A stretch of 64,000 nucleotides of DNA from JADCCX01 sp051649305 (GTDB lineage: Bacteria > Pseudomonadota > Alphaproteobacteria > Rhizobiales > Beijerinckiaceae). The DNA lies in contig JBOFGV010000082.1 in NCBI GenBank assembly GCA_051649305.1, forward strand, positions 1 through 64,000, written 5' to 3'. Position numbers and translations under genes: made by a program. Below, one piece after another: positions 26,687 through 35,485 of the stretch; within the stretch, counting starts at the first letter, position 1; every line of letters begins with the position of its first letter. The notes under the pieces were generated by a model. It saw only the letters and a list, made by a program, of their open reading frames with translations. It had not been told where the DNA came from and ran no database searches.

Positions 26687-28078
26687 ATGATTGTCCGACG
26701 GGTTCCCAGTGTTGCGTATCTCCCGGTGAAATCGATGGTGTCGTCATTTTTTCTGCGTGCAGCTGGCGTTTCCGCTGTTGCAATCCTCCTTGCCAATTGT
26801 GCCTCGGAGCCAAGCCGTACAGTGCGCGGCCCAATGTCGGCACAAAACGCGCGCGAAATTGGCGCTTTTTCTGACAAACGCAAATATGGCACGGCCAGCC
26901 CGCGCGTCGTGAACTATGGATCAACTGTTCCCAAAGGGGGAGGGCGTGATCATATCGGCAGGCCGTACCGTGTTGCCGGCCGCACCTATACACCGCGCGA
27001 CAATCCCAATTATTCCGCTGTTGGCATGTCATCCTGGTATGGCGACGCGTTTCATGGCCGCAAGACCGCCAATGGCGAAGTCTACGACAAATACGCCTAC
27101 ACCGCAGCGCATCCCACAATGCCATTGCCGAGCTATGCGCGCGTAACCAATCAGTCCAATGGTCGCTCTATCATCGTGCGCGTCAATGATCGCGGTCCTT
27201 TCCATGGTGGCCGAATCATCGATGTGTCAGAGCGCGTCGCCAATGCTCTTGAGTTCAAGCATCTCGGAACAGCACGTGTGAAGGTGGACTATGTCCAGCG
27301 CGCCTCTGTGTCTGGCAGCGATGATCGCAAGCTGGTCGCCACATTGCGCACAGATGGTGGTGCCGCCAATCTCTCAGGTGGGTCAGCGCCAATTATGGTG
27401 GCTGAAAACACCGCTGTTCCCGGTTTGGCAGCGACGCCTGTGCCTGTGATGCGCCCGGTTCCTGTAGCATCGCCTGCGCCAGTTGTAACACCGGTTCAGG
27501 CCGCATCTGTTCAGGCTCCACGTCAGGAAGCAGCTGTTGCTGACCGCGAAAACGTCGATTCCGTTCTGACAGAAAGCAAACCAGTGCGCCGCTCTGTGCC
27601 GTTGCCGCCGGACCGTCCGTTCGATCTTGATTCCGTGCCTGGGGGAGGGCAGCCCATTGCCCGCGTCAATAACGGCCAACCAACGCCGGTGCGCGCTGTA
27701 CAGACAAGCAATCGTGTTGCTGGTGACAGGGTCGCCGCTATCTACTTTGCACCTACACAAGGCCTCAATGGCTCGTTTGCAGGCGCAGACCCCATGCGTC
27801 GCCTGAAGTCAGGTTCATTTGAAAATACTGCCACCAAGCCCGTTGCTCGCTCTGGATCGGTGTTGCAGGCAGGTTTGTTTCGTGATCGGGCAAATGCCGA
27901 GCGGTTGACAGCGGTTCTGCAAAAGCACGGCAATGCACAATCGCAGATTGTTTCCATGAATGGAGCAACATTTTACCGTGTAACCGCCAATGACTTCACG
28001 AGCGAGAATACAGCACGCTCAGCATTGGCCGCTGCATTGGCCTCAGGGGCTGCCGGTGCCCGCCTGACAACCAACTAA
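26687..28078 (+). CDS. rlpA: Septal ring lytic transglycosylase RlpA family lipoprotein with SPOR domain
   Basis: A 463-residue lipoprotein. The lipobox is LLANC with Cys38. The double-psi beta-barrel lies at about 112-200 (MSSWYGDAFHGRKTANGE, AAHPTMPLPSYARV with the catalytic His, and VRVNDRGPF with the catalytic Asp). Then comes a long Pro/Val/Ala-rich linker (about 225-370) and a C-terminal SPOR domain (from about 390) that binds denuded glycan at the septum. RlpA cleaves such strands during division. The ATG at 26735 is an alternative start, but 26687 has a better upstream site. Confidence 0.93.
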   Translation: MIVRRVPSVAYLPVKSMVSSFFLRAAGVSAVAILLANCASEPSRTVRGPMSAQNAREIGAFSDKRKYGTASPRVVNYGSTVPKGGGRDHIGRPYRVAGRTYTPRDNPNYSAVGMSSWYGDAFHGRKTANGEVYDKYAYTAAHPTMPLPSYARVTNQSNGRSIIVRVNDRGPFHGGRIIDVSERVANALEFKHLGTARVKVDYVQRASVSGSDDRKLVATLRTDGGAANLSGGSAPIMVAENTAVPGLAATPVPVMRPVPVASPAPVVTPVQAASVQAPRQEAAVADRENVDSVLTESKPVRRSVPLPPDRPFDLDSVPGGGQPIARVNNGQPTPVRAVQTSNRVAGDRVAAIYFAPTQGLNGSFAGADPMRRLKSGSFENTATKPVARSGSVLQAGLFRDRANAERLTAVLQKHGNAQSQIVSMNGATFYRVTANDFTSENTARSALAAALASGAAGARLTTN

Positions 28079-28079
28079 T

Positions 28080-28541
28080 ATGAGCGGTTCAATGGGAACC
28101 ATGCCGGTTGAACCGATGGCAGATCTGGCCAATCTCAGCCCGCAAAAGGAAATGGTCCGGGTGTTCTACAAGGAACTTTGGGACCATGCAGACAAGACGT
28201 TGATACCCAAGATATTCCATGAAGATTTCACCTTCAGGGGTTCGTTGGGCCCTGTGTTGATCGGGTATGCAGGTTTTGCGGGTTACGTTGATTTTGTCAC
28301 TCAAGCGCTTGGCAACTACACGTCTGACATCCTTGTCATGACCGAGGAAGGACCACGCGTGAGCTGTAAGGTTCGCTTCCATGGCATTCATAGAAAAGAG
28401 CTTTTTGGCATTGCACCATGCCACAGGCATGTCTGGTGGCACGGTGCACCCATCTTCACATTCGAAGATGACAAGGTGCGCGATCTGTGGGTGCTGGGTG
28501 ATATCCATGGTTTGATGGGGCGGCTGCGAGCAGAATCCTAG
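28080..28541 (+). CDS. SnoaL-like (NTF2-fold) protein
   Basis: A 153-residue soluble protein whose start is 1 base after the rlpA stop. The pattern MVRVFYKELWDHADKTLIPKI, then HEDFTFRGSLGP, GYAGFAGYVDFV and WHGAPIFTFEDDKVRDLWVLGD is that of the SnoaL/ester-cyclase branch of NTF2-like folds. Most members are uncharacterised and catalytic residues cannot be claimed. Close spacing suggests cotranscription with rlpA, but a shared role is not evident. Confidence 0.72.
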   Translation: MSGSMGTMPVEPMADLANLSPQKEMVRVFYKELWDHADKTLIPKIFHEDFTFRGSLGPVLIGYAGFAGYVDFVTQALGNYTSDILVMTEEGPRVSCKVRFHGIHRKELFGIAPCHRHVWWHGAPIFTFEDDKVRDLWVLGDIHGLMGRLRAES

Positions 28542-28667
28542 CTCAGCCTGATCTATTTCAGTTCCATAATATATATTCTGCGAAATCTATGTCCCGGCGT
28601 TTGCCACACCTGTGCATGATCCTTGATACCCCCTCACATCGCTGCCGGGCTTTGCTATTGTGCGTGC

Positions 28668-29486
28668 ATGAAACCAACACGCGACATCAACGACCTCTTG
28701 TCCATTATGGCAGCCCTCCGCGACAAGCAGTCTGGCTGCCCATGGGACATTGAGCAGACCTTTGCTTCGATTGCGCCTTACACTGTTGAGGAAGCGCATG
28801 AGGTCGTTGAAGCGATAACAAGTGGCGACCGCGAGGATTTGCGTGAGGAACTGGGTGACCTGTTGTTGCAGGTGGTGTTCCACGCACAGATGGCCAAGGA
28901 AGAAGGGTCATTCGATTTTGGCGGCGTTGTCGAGGCTGTCAACACCAAGATGATCCGGCGGCACCCCCATGTCTTTGGGGAAAAGCGCCAATGGACACCA
29001 GCCGAAGTCAAAGCCAGTTGGGCGAGGATCAAGGCTGAGGAGAAAGCCGAACGCGCGATTCGCCGGGGTGAACAAGGCGAGGGAGCATTGACCAGCGTTC
29101 TCGACGGGGTATCAACCGCCCTGCCCGCTGCCCAGCGCGCTGTCAAACTTCAGGATAAAGCCGCCAAGGTAGGGTTTGATTGGCCGAATCTGACAGAGGT
29201 TCTCGCCAAGGCCGAGGAAGAAATCCGCGAATTGAAGGAGGCTGCAGCCAGCGGCAACATCGACGATATTGCCGAGGAACTGGGTGATCTCTTGTTTGTT
29301 CTCGCCAATGTGGCGCGGTGGAAAGCGCTTGATCCTGACATGATCCTGCGTCAGGCAAACGCCAAATTCGAGCGACGGTTTCGCATCGTCGAGCAGTTGC
29401 TGCGCGAGCGCGGCAAAGCGCCGGAACACAGTGATCTCGCAGAGATGGATGCGCTCTGGAACGAAGCGAAGAAACGGGAACGGTAA
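28668..29486 (+). CDS. mazG: Nucleoside triphosphate pyrophosphohydrolase MazG
   Basis: A 272-residue enzyme that hydrolyses NTPs and dNTPs to the monophosphate and pyrophosphate. Two MazG repeats are visible: the first with CPWDIEQTFASI and EEAHEVVEAI then EELGDLLLQVVFHAQ, the second with EIRELKEAA then EELGDLLFVLANVARW. Each has the EExxE-x-ExxD metal pattern. The first ATG that gives the conserved MKPTRDINDLL start is 28668; a frame from 28623 adds an unconserved leader. Length agrees with the family. Confidence 0.95.
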   Translation: MKPTRDINDLLSIMAALRDKQSGCPWDIEQTFASIAPYTVEEAHEVVEAITSGDREDLREELGDLLLQVVFHAQMAKEEGSFDFGGVVEAVNTKMIRRHPHVFGEKRQWTPAEVKASWARIKAEEKAERAIRRGEQGEGALTSVLDGVSTALPAAQRAVKLQDKAAKVGFDWPNLTEVLAKAEEEIRELKEAAASGNIDDIAEELGDLLFVLANVARWKALDPDMILRQANAKFERRFRIVEQLLRERGKAPEHSDLAEMDALWNEAKKRER

Positions 29487-29497
29487 GACGCTGAATT

Positions 29498-29615
29498 CCT
29501 TCTCCCATATATGGGGAGAAGGTGCCCGAAGGGCGGATGAGGGGCGAGGTGAGTTGGCTCAGTGTTTACCACCAGGCCCCTCACCCTAACCCTCTCCCCG
29601 CAGGCGGGGAGAGGG
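29498..29615. repeat. Palindromic intergenic mosaic element
   Basis: The left hairpin CCTTCTCCC (29498-29506) pairs with GGGAGAAGG (29514-29522). The right hairpin is a perfect 11-bp stem (29590-29600 with 29605-29615). Between them are GGATGAGGGG and CCCCTCACC arms that pair over distance. The same modules recur at 35298, 37532, 58464 and 62224. The structure resembles rhizobial intergenic mosaic elements (RIME-like). It lies between the convergent ends of mazG and tyrS and may end both messages. Confidence 0.8.
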
Positions 29616-29622
29616 AACAACC

Positions 29623-30888
29623 CTACCCTGCCCTCAAAAGCACATGCTTCTTTTTGCCCATCGATAGCTTGATCGCACCGTCATTCACAGCATCAGCTAC
29701 AGTGAGAACTGCCTTGGGATCGCTAACAACCTGATCATTCACCCGCAAGCCGCCACCCTGAATCTGCCGCCGCGCTTCGCCGGTTGAAGGGACCAATCCG
29801 GCAGTTACAAAGGCAGTCAGGACACCAAGGCCTGCGGATAGATCAGCTGCACTGACAGCGACAGTTGGCAAATCAGCCGCTGTTTGCCCTTGCTCAAAGG
29901 TCTGCCGTGCAGTCTCGGCAGCCTGATCCGCAGCAGCACGGCCATGAACCAATGCTGTTGCTTCCGTCGCCAGCACTTTCTTCGCTTCGTTGATTTCCGA
30001 ACCACCAAGCGCTGCCAGACGGGCAATCTCAGCCATTGGCAGGACCGTGAACAATTTGAAAAACTTCGCGACATCCGCGTCTTCTGCGTTCCGCCAGTAC
30101 TGCCAGTAGTCGTAGGGCGACAGCAGATCAGCATTGAGCCAGACAGCACCCGCAGCTGTCTTGCCCATCTTGGCGCCAGATGATGTCGTCAACAGCGGCG
30201 TGGTCAAGGCATAGAGCTGATGCAGGCCCAGCCTCCGCCCAAGGTCGATGCCGTTGATGATGTTGCCCCACTGGTCAGAGCCGCCCATTTGCAGGTTGCA
30301 GCCATGGCGTTTCGCCAGAACCGTGAAATCATAGGCCTGCAGGATCATGTAGTTGAATTCGATGAAGCTGAGGCCGTTCTCGTTGTCGCGATCGAGGCGC
30401 AATTTAACCGAATCCATAGACAGCATGCGGTTGACCGAGAAATGCTTGCCGATATCGCGCAGCATCTCGATCCAGTTGAGTGTCGTCAGCCATTCCGCAT
30501 TGTCGGTCATGATGGCTTCCTTCGGCTTGTCGCCAAACGTCAGGAATTTTGAGAAAACGGATTTGATTCCCATCTTGTTGTTGTTGATGTCTTCAAGCGA
30601 CAGCATCTTGCGGGATTCGTCCTTGCCGGATGGATCCCCCACCATGGTTGTGCCGCCACCCATCAAGGCAATGGCCTTGTTACCAGTGCGCTGCAGCCAG
30701 TGCAGCATCATGATCTGCACAAGTGAGCCTGCATGCAGCGACGGCGCTGTCGCATCAAACCCGATATACCCCGTGACTTCGCCCTTCACGGCCAAGGCAT
30801 CAAGGCCGGCATAATCCGAGCATTGATGGATGAAGCCACGCTCCTGAAGCGTGTGCAGAAATTCGGATTTGGGTTTGAAATCAGTCAT
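29623..30888 (-). CDS. tyrS: Tyrosyl-tRNA synthetase
   Basis: A 421-residue class I synthetase charging tRNA-Tyr. The HIGH-type motif is LHAGSL in FDATAPSLHAGSLVQ, and the KMSKS-type motif is KMGKT. MQMGGSDQWGNI is the tyrosine/ATP pocket and a C-terminal S4-like domain ends in RVNDQVVSDP. The ATG at 30888 was chosen; an upstream in-frame start at 30918 adds ten unconserved residues. The gene ends against the palindromic repeat. Confidence 0.97.
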   Translation of the reverse strand: MTDFKPKSEFLHTLQERGFIHQCSDYAGLDALAVKGEVTGYIGFDATAPSLHAGSLVQIMMLHWLQRTGNKAIALMGGGTTMVGDPSGKDESRKMLSLEDINNNKMGIKSVFSKFLTFGDKPKEAIMTDNAEWLTTLNWIEMLRDIGKHFSVNRMLSMDSVKLRLDRDNENGLSFIEFNYMILQAYDFTVLAKRHGCNLQMGGSDQWGNIINGIDLGRRLGLHQLYALTTPLLTTSSGAKMGKTAAGAVWLNADLLSPYDYWQYWRNAEDADVAKFFKLFTVLPMAEIARLAALGGSEINEAKKVLATEATALVHGRAAADQAAETARQTFEQGQTAADLPTVAVSAADLSAGLGVLTAFVTAGLVPSTGEARRQIQGGGLRVNDQVVSDPKAVLTVADAVNDGAIKLSMGKKKHVLLRAG

Positions 30889-30934
30889 GTCAGGCTCTCT
30901 CTTGCCCGCCTTATTCACATTTTCAATGCAGGCG

Positions 30935-31537
30935 TCAAAGAAATGTGAAGACCATCATCACAGCCAGTCCCCACATGATGGCGCAAATGCCATAGTCCAG
31001 CACGCGCCAGGCCATCGGCTTGGCAAACAGCGGGGCCAGCAATCGAGCGCCGTACCCAAGGCCAAAGAACCAGACAAAGGATGCAACTGCAGCACCGGTG
31101 CCGAACCACCAGGGGTTTTGATAGGTGGCGGAAAGACTACCCACCAGCACCACCGTATCCAGATAAACATGCGGATTGAGCCAGGTGAAGGCAGCGGCCT
31201 GTGCCAAAGCCGCTGATAGTGACAAGGCCGCCTCCCCTTGCATGATCATGGCTTCCGGCCTCATGGCGCGCTTCAAGGCCACGAAACCATACCAGACGAG
31301 AAAGAGGGTTGCCCCCAGTCCGGCAACCAGAAAAAGGCCGGGAACCTGCTTCATCAATGCCCCTGCCCCGGCAACGCCTGCAAAAATCAGCAAGGCATCA
31401 GAGATCGCGCAAAACAACACCAATGGCAGCACATGCTGGCGCAGCAGGCCCTGACGCAGGACAAAGGCATTCTGCGCGCCAATGGCGACAATCAATGATC
31501 CGCCAAGCAGGAAACCTGCCAGAAACGCTTTCAGCAT
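30935..31537 (-). CDS. LysE/ArgO family amino-acid exporter
   Basis: A 200-residue inner-membrane protein with about six hydrophobic segments. The N-terminal GGSLIVAIGAQNAFVLRQGL and central AFTWLNPHVYLDTVVLVGS are near-diagnostic for the ArgO branch of LysE exporters, which move arginine or lysine out of the cell. No LysR-type regulator is adjacent. It is followed (on its own strand) by tyrS and preceded by the hydrolase gene, 9 bases apart. Confidence 0.9.
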   Translation of the reverse strand: MLKAFLAGFLLGGSLIVAIGAQNAFVLRQGLLRQHVLPLVLFCAISDALLIFAGVAGAGALMKQVPGLFLVAGLGATLFLVWYGFVALKRAMRPEAMIMQGEAALSLSAALAQAAAFTWLNPHVYLDTVVLVGSLSATYQNPWWFGTGAAVASFVWFFGLGYGARLLAPLFAKPMAWRVLDYGICAIMWGLAVMMVFTFL

Positions 31538-31546
31538 CGGAGTGCT

Positions 31547-32194
31547 TTAGCCGTTCGGCTCCAGTCGCTTGTCAAGATAGCCGTTGATGGTGCCCATCAA
31601 CTCATCCATCTTGCCTTCAAAGAAGTGGTTCGCGCCGGGCACGGTTTCATGCTCGATCTTGACGCCCTTCTGAGTCTTTACCTTGTCCATTGCGCTCATG
31701 CTTTCGCGCGCTGGCGAAACACGGTCGTTCTCGCCGTGGATGACCAGGCCTGACGAAGGGCAAGGGGCAAGGAAGGGGTAGTCATAGCGGTTTGCCATGG
31801 CGGCAATCGACAGGAATCCCTCGATTTCCGGACGGCGCATCAAAAGCTGCATGCCAATCCACGCGCCAAAGGAAACACCGGCAACCCAGCAGGTCTTGGC
31901 TTCAGGCGCCATGGCCTGTGCCCAGTCGAGCGCGGATGCCGCGTCTGACAACTCGCCTGCCCCGTGGTCAAACACGCCCTGGCTGCGGCCAATGCCGCGG
32001 AAATTGAAGCGCAGAACCGAAAAGCCGCGCTCAAGGAACGAATAATACAGATTGTAGATGATCTGGTTGTTCATCGTGCCGCCAAACTGCGGATGCGGAT
32101 GCAGCAGCAGCGCGATCGGCGCACCGCGCTTTTTTGACATTTGATAGCGGCCTTCAAGACGCCCTTCAGGACCGTTGAAAATAACTTCTGGCAT
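31547..32194 (-). CDS. Alpha/beta hydrolase
   Basis: A 215-residue soluble hydrolase. It has HPHPQFGGTMNNQII (oxyanion region), FRGIGRS, the nucleophile elbow GVSFGAW, a late Asp in VIHGENDRVSP and a His in PGANHFFEG, giving a full Ser-Asp-His triad. It matches the small dienelactone-hydrolase-like family common beside suf operons of Hyphomicrobiales; the substrate is unknown. It is divergent from the suf operon, with the Irr-type box in the gap. Confidence 0.88.
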   Translation of the reverse strand: MPEVIFNGPEGRLEGRYQMSKKRGAPIALLLHPHPQFGGTMNNQIIYNLYYSFLERGFSVLRFNFRGIGRSQGVFDHGAGELSDAASALDWAQAMAPEAKTCWVAGVSFGAWIGMQLLMRRPEIEGFLSIAAMANRYDYPFLAPCPSSGLVIHGENDRVSPARESMSAMDKVKTQKGVKIEHETVPGANHFFEGKMDELMGTINGYLDKRLEPNG

Positions 32195-32279
32195 TGCTTA
32201 TTCCATCGATTCTGAGGGAAGCGACATATTTGCTGGCCACACCTTGACGTGGCAGCCCTATGCGCCCTACATCCCGCCT

Positions 32280-32296
32280 GTTAGAATTATTCTAGA
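32280..32296. promoter_or_regulatory. Candidate Irr box (iron control element) of the suf operon
   Basis: TTAGAA-TTA-TTCTAGA matches the ICE consensus TTTAGAA-N3-TTCTAAA in all but two outer positions; 32282-32294 is a perfect palindrome. It lies about 138 bases before sufS2. Irr and RirA are known to control suf operons in Rhizobiales, so iron-responsive regulation is inferred. Confidence 0.6.
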
Positions 32297-32433
32297 CTTG
32301 GAACGAAAACGGAACATTTGATCCGTCTGCGCCCTGAGTCAGAGTGCTTGGTGGCTATAGCACGTCTGGTACAGCCAATTTCAAGCATTTCGTGCAGATC
32401 ACGGCATTTAAACGCGAAAGGTGACTTTTGGAT

Positions 32434-33636
32434 ATGCCCGCAAAGCGAGCCTATCTTGATCACAATGCCACAACACCGCTGCGCCCGGCAGTGGTGGAAG
32501 CCATGACGCGCGCCTTTTCGCTCGTCGGCAATCCTTCATCCATTCACGCCGAGGGACGTGCCGCGCGCGCTGCCATTGATGCCGCCCGCAGCGCTTTGGC
32601 CAAAACAGTGGGCGCCGAACCCAAGAACATCATCTTCACTTCTGGCGCTACGGAGGCGCTGAACACCTTGCTTGCCCCCTCGCCTGCTGTTGTGTCGGTG
32701 TCAGGAGCAAAGACCACACAGCGCTTGCTTGTTCTGGCAACAGAGCACAGTGCTGCTTTGGCAGGGGGGCGCTTTGCTGCGGACTGCATTGAAACCATAC
32801 CCGTTGACAGCGACGGCCTTGCTGATCTCGATTGGCTGGAAAAGCGGTTACTGATCTTGAAAGATGCAACTGGATTTGCGCCTGTTACAGTCGCTGTGCA
32901 ATTGGCCAACAGCGAAACCGGCGTCATTCAACCCATCAAGCAGATTTCAAAGCTCACGGATCAATACGGTGCATTGCTGATGTGCGATGCTGTGGCTGCA
33001 TTCGGCAAGATCGCGATTGATCTGGCTGATCTCAATGCTGATGCCATTGTTATTTCGGCCCACAAATTTGGCGGCCCCAAAGGCGTTGGCGCAATCATTT
33101 TGCATGGCGACAGGCTTCAGATACAGGAACCTTTGCTCCGTGGTGGCGGGCAGGAAATGCGGCAGCGCTCTGGCACAGAAAACGTGGCCGCAATTGTTGG
33201 AATGGCTGTAGCAGCAACCGAGGCGACAGCAGATATGCAGTCGGAAAGCGCCCGTTTGTGTGCCTTGCGCGATCAGATGGCAACGGCGTTCAAAGCTTCA
33301 TCACCTGCAACGCTGGTGTTTGGCGAAAATGCCCCTCGCCTGCCCAACACCTTAAACATATCTACGCCCGGCATGCGTGCTGAAACCGCCGTAATCAATT
33401 TTGATTTGGCTGGCGTCGCGGTTTCGTCTGGTTCGGCCTGCTCATCAGGCAAGGTGAAACAGTCGCATGTTCTGGCAGCCATGGGTGTCAGCGAAAGCGC
33501 AATGGCAGGCGCTTTGCGCTTTTCTCTCGGCTGGAACACGACGGCAGAAGACATTGAAATGACGATAGCCGCCTTCACAAAACTTGCAAAACCGGCTCAA
33601 GAGCGTCAGGGACAGCGGCAGGTTATCGCGGCGTGA
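32434..33636 (+). CDS. sufS2: Cysteine desulfurase (SufS2/NifS-IscS type)
   Basis: A 400-residue PLP enzyme taking sulfur from cysteine for Fe-S assembly. The start YLDHNATTPLRP is class I (NifS/IscS-like). The PLP lysine is Lys211 in ISAHKFGGPKG and the sulfur-accepting cysteine is Cys336 in SSGSACSSGK. It heads the operon, as in the Agrobacterium order sufS2BCDS1XA. A TTG at 32428 with AAAGG well placed upstream is an alternative start. A second desulfurase of the other class, sufS, lies later in the same operon. Confidence 0.93.
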   Translation: MPAKRAYLDHNATTPLRPAVVEAMTRAFSLVGNPSSIHAEGRAARAAIDAARSALAKTVGAEPKNIIFTSGATEALNTLLAPSPAVVSVSGAKTTQRLLVLATEHSAALAGGRFAADCIETIPVDSDGLADLDWLEKRLLILKDATGFAPVTVAVQLANSETGVIQPIKQISKLTDQYGALLMCDAVAAFGKIAIDLADLNADAIVISAHKFGGPKGVGAIILHGDRLQIQEPLLRGGGQEMRQRSGTENVAAIVGMAVAATEATADMQSESARLCALRDQMATAFKASSPATLVFGENAPRLPNTLNISTPGMRAETAVINFDLAGVAVSSGSACSSGKVKQSHVLAAMGVSESAMAGALRFSLGWNTTAEDIEMTIAAFTKLAKPAQERQGQRQVIAA

Positions 33637-33725
33637 AACAAATTTGATCCGTTGGCGCACTTGCTGCGTGAACGGAATGGAAAGACCGGAGGCCCTTGAA
33701 GCCTTCGTGATGATGGAGAGACAGT

Positions 33726-35201
33726 ATGGCAGCGGTGCAGGAAACCGTCGAACAGGTGAAGCTGATCGATGTCGACCAGTACAAATACGGCTTTGTCACG
33801 GACATTGAATCCGATCTCGCGCCCAAAGGCCTGAGCGAAGACATTGTGCGTTTCATCTCGGCTAAAAAAGGCGAGCCAGAGTGGATGACCGAATGGCGTC
33901 TCGATGCCTATCGCCGCTGGCTGACCATGCGCCCGCCGGAGTGGTCACGCGTCGACTATCCCGAGATCGACTATCAGGCACTGCATTATTACGCCGCCCC
34001 CAAGGGTGCGAATGATGGTCCGAAGTCATTGGCGGAAGTCGATCCGGAATTGCTGAAAACTTACAACAAGCTTGGCATTTCGCAGGCCGAACAGGAAGTG
34101 CTGGCCGGCGTTGCACCTGCCAACCGTGTTGCTGTCGATTTCGTCTTTGACAGCGTGTCTGTCATCACGACGTTCAAAGAGGAACTCGCAAAATCCGGCG
34201 TTATCTTCTGCCCGATTTCAGAAGCGATCCGCGAATACCCAGATCTGGTGAAGAAGTATCTGGGCACGGTTGTGCCAACCACCGACAACTACTTCGCCAC
34301 CTTGAACAGTGCTGTCTTCTCGGACGGCTCGTTTGTCTACATTCCGCCTGGCGTGCGGTGCCCGATGGAATTGTCCACCTATTTCCGCATCAATGAGCAG
34401 AACACCGGTCAGTTCGAGCGCACATTGATCATCGCGGATGCGGGCAGCTATGTCAGCTATCTCGAAGGCTGCACAGCACCAAAACGCGATGAAAATCAAT
34501 TGCATGCGGCAGTTGTTGAACTCGTTACATTGGATGACGCCGAGATCAAGTATTCCACCGTACAGAACTGGTATCCCGGTGATGCTGAGGGCAAAGGCGG
34601 AATCTACAATTTCGTCACCAAGCGTGGTGATTGCCGTGGCGACCGCTCGAAGATCTCCTGGACACAGGTGGAAACCGGCTCGGCGATCACCTGGAAATAC
34701 CCAAGCTGCATCCTGCGCGGAGATAACAGCTCAGGCGAGTTCTACTCGATTGCGGTTTCCAACGGCCGCCAGCAAGTGGATTCCGGCACCAAGATGATCC
34801 ATCTGGGCAAGAATACGACCTCGAAGATTATCGCCAAGGGTATTTCAGCGGGCAAGTCCGACTCCACCTATCGCGGTCAGGTCTCCATGCACCGCAAGGC
34901 CAAGGGTGCACGCAACTTCACCAACTGCGACAGCTTGCTGATCGGCGACACCTGCGGCGCGCACACCATCCCCTACATCGAGTGCAACAACAGCACAGGC
35001 ATTGTTGAGCATGAAGCGACCACGTCCAAGATCGCTGAGGATCAGCTCTTCTATTGCCAGCAGCGCGGGCTTTCCGAGGAAGAGGCGATTGCGCTGATCG
35101 TTAATGGTTTCGTGAAAGAGGTGCTGCAGCAACTGCCGATGGAATTTGCTGTGGAAGCGCAGAAGTTGATCAGCATCAGCCTTGAGGGGAGCGTTGGCTA
35201 A
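33726..35201 (+). CDS. sufB: Fe-S cluster assembly scaffold SufB
   Basis: A 491-residue scaffold subunit of SufBC2D, on which Fe-S clusters are built. Conserved parts are the N-terminal YKYGFVTDIESD, FCPISEAIREYPDLVKKYLG, VYIPPGVRCPMELSTYFRIN, LEGCTAP, and SLLIGDTCGAHTIPY with the cluster-related cysteine, followed by HEATTSKI. Length matches the family. The gene is preceded by an 89-base gap after sufS2. Confidence 0.97.
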   Translation: MAAVQETVEQVKLIDVDQYKYGFVTDIESDLAPKGLSEDIVRFISAKKGEPEWMTEWRLDAYRRWLTMRPPEWSRVDYPEIDYQALHYYAAPKGANDGPKSLAEVDPELLKTYNKLGISQAEQEVLAGVAPANRVAVDFVFDSVSVITTFKEELAKSGVIFCPISEAIREYPDLVKKYLGTVVPTTDNYFATLNSAVFSDGSFVYIPPGVRCPMELSTYFRINEQNTGQFERTLIIADAGSYVSYLEGCTAPKRDENQLHAAVVELVTLDDAEIKYSTVQNWYPGDAEGKGGIYNFVTKRGDCRGDRSKISWTQVETGSAITWKYPSCILRGDNSSGEFYSIAVSNGRQQVDSGTKMIHLGKNTTSKIIAKGISAGKSDSTYRGQVSMHRKAKGARNFTNCDSLLIGDTCGAHTIPYIECNNSTGIVEHEATTSKIAEDQLFYCQQRGLSEEEAIALIVNGFVKEVLQQLPMEFAVEAQKLISISLEGSVG

Positions 35202-35477
35202 ATGCCCCTCTCTGCTTCCACACAAGCAACTCGCCCCAACATCGGCCACTACGCCGATGAACAGGCAGCGCTGGATGCTGTTGTGGCGCGCTCCCTTCCC
35301 TCCCCCTTGCGGGGAGGGTGGCCCTTCGTCTTAACGAAGGGTCGGGTGGGGGTGCCCCTAATGAAAGCGCCTTACTTTGAATCACCCCCATCCGGTGCGG
35401 CCAAGCCGCACCACCTTCCCCGCAAGGGGGAAGGAATGACCGCAAACATTTGTTCAGACACAACACATCTCCAGTGA
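35202..35477 (+). CDS. Possible small ORF between sufB and sufC, largely repeat-derived
   Basis: An open frame of 91 codons starts immediately after the sufB stop, with GAGGGGA about 10 bases upstream. The first 30 or so residues (IGHYADEQAALDAVVARS) look protein-like. From about residue 32 on the frame runs through the palindromic repeat at 35298-35434, so the C-terminal two thirds is repeat DNA. It may be a small gene cut by repeat insertion or no gene at all. No known family was recognised. Confidence 0.25.
   Translation: MPLSASTQATRPNIGHYADEQAALDAVVARSLPSPLRGGWPFVLTKGRVGVPLMKAPYFESPPSGAAKPHHLPRKGEGMTANICSDTTHLQ
35298..35434. repeat. Palindromic mosaic element inside the suf operon (sufB-sufC gap)
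   Basis: Four hairpins stand in a row: 35298-35305/35311-35318, 35322-35329/35334-35341, 35394-35401/35405-35412 and 35414-35421/35427-35434, all with perfect 8-bp stems. The outer ones are related by inversion, so the whole 137 bases can fold as one large structure. It is a member of the repeat family described at 29498 and lies within a transcribed operon. Confidence 0.85.
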
Positions 35478-35485
35478 GACCACCC

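Noticed and set aside
29498..29615. CRISPR-like repeats
   Set aside because: The repeats are single, dispersed and internally palindromic, with no regular spacers and no cas genes.
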